A stretch of 64,000 nt of DNA from assembly GCF_041737375.1 (NCBI RefSeq), contig NZ_JBGSRV010000012.1:261228-325227 (forward strand), given 5' to 3'. Below are positions 59,851-64,000 of the stretch, in pieces. How positions within the stretch are numbered: the stretch's first letter is position 1; the number at the start of each line of letters is the position of its first letter. The position numbers and the translations under genes are program-made. The notes beneath the pieces were generated by a model that searched no databases, was not told the DNA's origin, and worked only from the letters and a program-made list of their open reading frames with translations. The stretch comes from Vampirovibrio sp041737375 (GTDB lineage Bacteria > Cyanobacteriota > Vampirovibrionia > Vampirovibrionales > Vampirovibrionaceae).

Positions 59851-62800
59851 ATGTCTCAGTTCTCTTTTCTTCAAGTGGAATTTGCGGAAATTTATGAACA
59901 CGCCCGCAAGGCGGAAACACTGGCCCTGTCCGATCCTCGCTCTGCCTGCTTTTACGCCCGGCTGACTCTGGAAATCAGCGTGCAATGGCTGTATAAGCAC
60001 GATGGTAGCCTGCGCTCGCCCTATGAAACCAATTTGTCCGCCCTCATTCATGAACCGACCTTCCGCAAACTGGTCGGCGATGGCTTGGTGACCAAAGCCC
60101 GCATTATCAAAGACTTGGGCAATCTGGCCGTGCATGAAACCAAGGCCGTCACGCCCCAGCGAGCCGTCACCAGCCTGCGGGAACTGTTTCATTTTTCCTA
60201 TTGGCTGGTGCATACCTACGCCAAAGGACAAAAACCCTCGCCCGCCATTGTTTTTTCTCCAGAGAACCTGCCCCAAACGGAGCAGGTGGAATCCAAACGG
60301 CTTCAGGAAATCGCCAAGCGAGTGGAAGAGACCCGCAAAGCCCGAGAAGCAGCAGAACAGGAACGGCTCAAAGTGGAGGCCGAGCGGCTTTCCCTGGAAT
60401 CGGAACTGAAGCAGCTGCGGGATGAAATTGCCAAAATTAAAAAGGCCAACGCCGCCACCCCGGACACCCACAACTACAACGAGGAGCAAACCCGAGACGC
60501 CTTTATCGATTTGCTGTTGCATGAGGCCGGATGGCCGTTGGATCAGGGCCGGGATCGGGAGTTTCCGGTCACCGGCATGCCCAGCAATTCCGGGAACGGC
60601 TTTGTGGATTATGTGCTGTGGGGCGATGATGGTCGTCCTTTGGCTGTGGTGGAAGCCAAGCGCACCCGGCGGGATGCACGGGCGGGGCAACGTCAGGCGG
60701 AACTGTACGCCAATTGTCTGGAGCAGCAATTTGGCCAGCGCCCCGTGATTTATTACACCAACGGTTATGAACACTGGATGTGGGATGACCGACGGTATCC
60801 ACCAAGACCCGTACAAGGTTTTTATAAAAAAGACGAGCTGGAATTACTCATGCAGCGGCGGGTCACGCTGCGGCCGCTAGCCCCGGAGAATATTGATCCG
60901 GCCATTGTGGAGCGATTCTACCAGACTCGAGCCATCCGCCGGGTGTGTGAGGCGTTTGAAACGGATCATGATCGCAAAGCCTTGCTGGTGATGGCCACGG
61001 GTGCAGGCAAAACCCGTACGGTCATTGCTTTATCGGATTTGCTGATGCGGGCCAATTGGGCCAGACGTATTTTGTTTCTGGCGGATCGGGTGGCTTTGGT
61101 CAATCAGGCCACCAATGCCTTCAAAAAGTTTTTGCCCCAGGTGTCCCCGGTCAATCTGGTCACGGATAAAACCGCGCAAGGCCGGGTGTATGTCTCCACT
61201 TACCCCACCATGATGAGCCTGATTGATGAGATGAAAAGCGGCACTCGCCGCTTTGGGCCCGGTCATTTTGACCTGATTATCATTGATGAGGCGCATCGCT
61301 CCATCTATCGTAAGTACAAGGCTATTTTCGATTATTTCGACAGTCTGCTGGTCGGCCTGACCGCCACCCCGCGCGATGAAAGCGAACGTGACACCTATGC
61401 GCTGTTTGATCTGGAAACGGGCGTTCCCACCGATGCCTATGAGTTGGATGATGCGGTGAAAGATGGTTTTTTAGTGCCCCTTAAAGCCTCATCGGTGCCC
61501 TTGAAGTTTCAACGTCAGGGCATTACTTATGATGATCTCTCACAGGAAGAAAAAGAGGATTGGGATGCCATTGAGTGGGATGATGACGGCAATGTGCCTG
61601 ATCGGGTTGAAGCCGCCGCGCTGAACAAATGGCTGTTCAACAAGGACACGGTGGATAAAGTTCTCAAACATTTGATGACCCACGGCATCAAGGTTGCGGG
61701 CGGCGACCGGCTGGGTAAAACCATTATCTTTGCCAAAAATCATGACCATGCCCAGTTTATTCTGGAACGCTTTGATGTCAATTATAAGCACTTTAACGGC
61801 CAGTTCGCGCGGGTCATTGATTTTCAGACGGAATACGCGCAATCTCTGATCGATGATTTCTCCACCGCTGATAAAAACCCGCACATCGCCATCTCGGTCG
61901 ATATGCTGGATACGGGCATCGATGTCCCGGAGGTGGTGAATCTGGTCTTCTTCAAAATTGTGCGCTCTCCCACCAAATTCTGGCAGATGATTGGTCGGGG
62001 CACGAGGCTCTGTGAGAATTTGTTTGGCCCAGGCCAGCACAAGCAATTTTTCCAGATTTTTGATTTTTGCCAGAATTTCGAGTTTTTCAAACAAAATCCT
62101 GATCTCTCCCAAGGCAGTTCCAACGCCTCGCTCAGCCAGAAGTTGTTCATCAAACGGGTCGAGCTCATCGAAGCGATCGACGGGCGTGAGCGTGTTGAAG
62201 ATTCAAAACTGGGGGAAGTCCGGGGCGAAGTGGCCCAAAGATTGCGTGACGAAGTGACCGCCATGAGTCTGGATAATTTTGTGGTTCGCCCTCAACGCCT
62301 TTATGTGGAGAAGTTCCAAAAGCAAGATGTTTGGGAAAATCTCGGCCAAAATGATCGTATAGAGCTTGTGGAGAATATCGCGGGTTTGCCTTCAGCGCTT
62401 GTGGATGATGATCTGGCGGCAAAACAGTTTGATTATCTGCTTCTCAGAACCCAACTCGCCCTGTTGAAGGCCCAAAGTTCTTTTCAAAAGCTGAAGAAGC
62501 AAATCATAGAAATCGCCGGTCTGCTGGAAGAATTGAGCAATGTCCCCATGGTGGCGGCGGAGCTAGAACTCATTTTGGAAATTCAAACCGATCTTTACTG
62601 GCAAGACGTAACGGTTCCCATGCTGGAGACAATTCGAAAGAGACTCCGATTACTCATTAAATTGATCGAAGTAAAGCGTCGGCAGTATATTTATACCGAC
62701 TTTGAAGATGAAATTGGCATTTCCGTGGAGGTTGAGTTCAAAGATGTTTCTGTCGGAACCGACATGAATCGATTTCGAATGAAAGTCAGGCATTTTCTGC

Positions 62801-63228
62801 GTGATTATGAGGCCCATCCCTCCATCCGAAAAATAAAAGACAATGAGCAGTTTTCGGAAGCGGATAGCGTTGACTTGGAGCATATCTTAATTGAAACAGG
62901 CACTGCTGAAGCCGAAGAGATACACAAGATACAAGCAGAGGGTGGCTTAGGGCTATTCATGCGAGAGTTGACCGGCTTGAATCGGGAAGCTGCAAAACGA
63001 GCCTTTGATAACTTTTTGAATGGCCGATCCTTGAACGCAAACCAGATTGAATTTATGAATATGGTGATTGATTATCTGGTTGAGCGTGGCACAATGGCTC
63101 CCAAAAAACTATATGAAAGTCCGTTTACAGACATAAACGCCTTAGGCGTGGATGGTGTGTTTGATCATCCAGATGTCGCCGAACTGGTCAGAGTGCTTGA
63201 CGATGTTAGAAGAAGAGCAGCAGCTTAA
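59851..63228 (+). CDS. hsdR: Type I restriction-modification system, restriction subunit (EcoEI-like)
   Basis: An 1125-residue ATP-dependent translocase and nuclease. The order is a DUF4145-like helical domain (residues 1-110), a charged coiled coil (about 145-205), the HSDR_N nuclease with D253 and E268-A-K270 as PD-ExK residues, then a superfamily 2 helicase: ATGAGKT (382-388), DEAH (479-482) and GLTATP. SPTKFWQMIGRGTRLC is motif VI. The C-terminal 350 residues match the EcoEI_R_C type helical domain. It pulls DNA past the bound complex and cuts far from the site. ATG 59851 with GGGAAG upstream is preferred over 59839. Confidence 0.95.
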   Translation: MSQFSFLQVEFAEIYEHARKAETLALSDPRSACFYARLTLEISVQWLYKHDGSLRSPYETNLSALIHEPTFRKLVGDGLVTKARIIKDLGNLAVHETKAVTPQRAVTSLRELFHFSYWLVHTYAKGQKPSPAIVFSPENLPQTEQVESKRLQEIAKRVEETRKAREAAEQERLKVEAERLSLESELKQLRDEIAKIKKANAATPDTHNYNEEQTRDAFIDLLLHEAGWPLDQGRDREFPVTGMPSNSGNGFVDYVLWGDDGRPLAVVEAKRTRRDARAGQRQAELYANCLEQQFGQRPVIYYTNGYEHWMWDDRRYPPRPVQGFYKKDELELLMQRRVTLRPLAPENIDPAIVERFYQTRAIRRVCEAFETDHDRKALLVMATGAGKTRTVIALSDLLMRANWARRILFLADRVALVNQATNAFKKFLPQVSPVNLVTDKTAQGRVYVSTYPTMMSLIDEMKSGTRRFGPGHFDLIIIDEAHRSIYRKYKAIFDYFDSLLVGLTATPRDESERDTYALFDLETGVPTDAYELDDAVKDGFLVPLKASSVPLKFQRQGITYDDLSQEEKEDWDAIEWDDDGNVPDRVEAAALNKWLFNKDTVDKVLKHLMTHGIKVAGGDRLGKTIIFAKNHDHAQFILERFDVNYKHFNGQFARVIDFQTEYAQSLIDDFSTADKNPHIAISVDMLDTGIDVPEVVNLVFFKIVRSPTKFWQMIGRGTRLCENLFGPGQHKQFFQIFDFCQNFEFFKQNPDLSQGSSNASLSQKLFIKRVELIEAIDGRERVEDSKLGEVRGEVAQRLRDEVTAMSLDNFVVRPQRLYVEKFQKQDVWENLGQNDRIELVENIAGLPSALVDDDLAAKQFDYLLLRTQLALLKAQSSFQKLKKQIIEIAGLLEELSNVPMVAAELELILEIQTDLYWQDVTVPMLETIRKRLRLLIKLIEVKRRQYIYTDFEDEIGISVEVEFKDVSVGTDMNRFRMKVRHFLRDYEAHPSIRKIKDNEQFSEADSVDLEHILIETGTAEAEEIHKIQAEGGLGLFMRELTGLNREAAKRAFDNFLNGRSLNANQIEFMNMVIDYLVERGTMAPKKLYESPFTDINALGVDGVFDHPDVAELVRVLDDVRRRAAA

Positions 63229-63276
63229 TGAACACTTATGTGAAAGGTAAAAATCTCGTCAGAGGGTCTCGCAGTT

Positions 63277-63319
63277 AACAACCTTGAGGCCGGGAGTTCG
63301 AATCTTTAAGAGTGCGCCA
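63277..63319 (+). repeat. tRNA-Arg 3' fragment C
   Basis: AACAACCTTGAGGCCGGGAG, then TTCGAATC and a worn acceptor end (GAGTGCGCCA) match tRNA-Arg from the anticodon arm to the 3' end with several changes. It lies 50 bases after hsdR and would be the right border of the restriction module. No 5' half is present. Confidence 0.75.
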
Positions 63320-63344
63320 ATTATACTTCTACCTTCAAAGTACA

Positions 63345-63393
63345 CACCCCTGATAAGGGTGAGGTCCCGTGTTCGAGTCACGGATGGCCCACC
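63345..63393 (+). repeat. tRNA-Ile(GAT) 3' half
   Basis: CACCC-CTGATAA-GGGTG is a complete anticodon arm with anticodon GAT; the T-arm (GTCCCGTGTTCGAGTCACGG) and the acceptor end TGGCCC-ACCA follow. The 5' half is absent upstream, so it is a fragment. It implies a second tRNA gene used as an insertion site near this border. Confidence 0.85.
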
Positions 63394-63418
63394 ATTTTCT
63401 GAAACCAAGCACCGTAAG

Positions 63419-63443
63419 CCTTCGGTCAATCCGGAAGGTTTTT
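63419..63443 (+). terminator. Terminator after the tRNA-Ile fragment
   Basis: CCTTCGG and CCGGAAGG pair with one bulge around TCAAT and are followed by TTTTT. The 200 bases from here to 63642 hold no gene that I recognise. Confidence 0.65.
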
Positions 63444-63642
63444 GAGTTTCTTCAAAATTGCCGATTATAGTCGTTGGTGTGGTGAGACTACTTCCTTTTA
63501 GCCTTGGATTGCTTGGCATTTGACTAATTTATTGTGCTAAGTAGTTTTTAGCCGAAGTAAATGGTTTAAATTCAGGATAGTGACTCGAATGTATTTTCGT
63601 GATTTAAAGAATAGGTAATGGCTGGATGGAAATCCCGTAGAG

Positions 63643-63864
63643 ATGTTTGTACCACCAGACTTCTATCATATTGGCTCGTTGGGTAGTCAAGTTCCAGATT
63701 TGATCGAAGACTTGAAAGAGTTTGATCCTAAAAAAGCCCTCGCCATTCTTGCTTCTCTTCTTGTACGTCAAGAATATCAACCAAATACCCTTAGACTTGA
63801 AACCCTTACCCACTTAGTAACTGTCTACTGCAATGGTAAACGGCCACCCAAAAAAAGAGACTGA
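63643..63864 (+). CDS. Hypothetical protein, probably truncated by an insertion sequence
   Basis: A 73-residue frame (DFYHIGSLGSQVPDLIEDLKEFDPKKALAILASLLVRQEYQPNTLRLETLTHLV) with helical, protein-like composition and no recognised family. Its stop codon TGA (63862-63864) appears to be the first three bases of the inserted element, so the original protein was probably longer. Confidence 0.5.
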   Translation: MFVPPDFYHIGSLGSQVPDLIEDLKEFDPKKALAILASLLVRQEYQPNTLRLETLTHLVTVYCNGKRPPKKRD

Positions 63865-64000
63865 CAGGCGCCCGAAATTTAGAGCCAGTTGAAACTAGAG
63901 ATTTTCCCGTATTACCATGTCGTCAAGGAGAATCTCGAAATGAAAGCCAGTCGATTTACAGAGGAACAAATTGTCCGAGCCTTAAGAGAAGTGGAAACTG
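63862..64000 (+). mobile_element. IS3-family insertion sequence, left end (runs off the window)
   Basis: TGACAGGCGCCCGAAATTTA at 63862 has the TGA...CCC form of IS3-family terminal repeats and stands 78 bases before a transposase start. The right end is outside the window, so the repeat pair cannot be checked. Confidence 0.7.
63940..64000 (+). CDS. IS3-family transposase OrfA, N-terminus only
   Basis: The visible residues MKASRFTEEQIVRALREVET are the standard beginning of IS3-family OrfA proteins (K-S-R-F-T-E-E-Q-I). AAGGAG lies 9 bases before the ATG. OrfA is the helix-turn-helix part that is joined to the DDE transposase by frameshifting. The rest lies outside the window. Confidence 0.88.
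   Translation, partial: MKASRFTEEQIVRALREVET

Noticed and set aside
59806..60816. 336-residue frame opposite hsdR
   Set aside because: Antisense shadow of a certain gene, with His/Gln-rich nonsense composition.
1..64000. CRISPR array
   Set aside because: No set of regularly spaced direct repeats was found; the repeated elements are tRNA scars, one segmental duplication and two palindromic repeats.

Overview
The window looks like chromosomal DNA from a Gram-negative, probably flagellated bacterium. An AsmA-family envelope protein, TatA/TatC, a MurG-like glycosyltransferase, a TadE pilus protein, a flagellar export ATPase (FliI), a FlaG-like protein and two sigma-28-like promoters all point that way. 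The mix of a LytR-CpsA-Psr enzyme, a CHASE2 adenylate cyclase, type III pantothenate kinase, ankyrin-like proteins and a secreted GH9 glycosidase would fit a non-photosynthetic cyanobacterial relative (Vampirovibrionia/Melainabacteria). That assignment is an inference and not proven here.

Layout. 1-5.3 kb: a cut-off GT28 gene and a GT2 gene, then a tandem duplication of about 1.6 kb that doubled an ankyrin-like gene and left broken pieces of its two neighbours. 5.4-9.2 kb: housekeeping genes on the minus strand (ACT regulator, def, acyl-CoA ligase, pyrE). 9.7-11.8 kb: OsmC protein and purE-purK. 12-15.3 kb: a secreted protein, a type IV pilin-like gene interrupted by a C10 tract behind a sigma-28-like promoter, an ankyrin protein and a stress protein. 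15.7-18.8 kb: tatC, an rRNA methylase and a DUF4127 protein, in overlapping order. 19-27 kb: a DoxX-like membrane protein, an ISXO2-type transposase scar next to an AT-rich gene, a matrixin protease and a 1517-residue AsmA-like protein. 27-31 kb: tatA, a Fur-family regulator, TadE, nadD, FlaG-like and a degenerate GGDEF protein. 31.5-37 kb: GH9 glycosidase and dnaE, followed by two copies of a 118-bp palindromic repeat. 37.5-54 kb: surface and regulatory genes (TagA/WecG, MFS, mutM, TPR protein, LCP, CHASE2 cyclase, coaX, fliI).

54.2-63.9 kb is an accessory island anchored on an intact tRNA-Arg(ACG). Partial copies of the tRNA 3' end recur at 55.15, 56.6 and 63.28 kb, and a tRNA-Ile 3' half lies at 63.35 kb; most are followed by their own terminator. 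These scars separate modules: a HEPN/MNT toxin-antitoxin pair, an RHH/Doc toxin-antitoxin pair, and a decayed nucleotidyltransferase plus a complete type I restriction-modification system. No integrase is visible. The window ends inside an IS3-family element that truncates another gene.

The most notable signals are the tRNA-fragment-bounded defence modules, the apparently phase-variable sigma-28 pilin gene, the precise segmental duplication, and repeated promoter-to-start spacings that suggest leaderless mRNAs.
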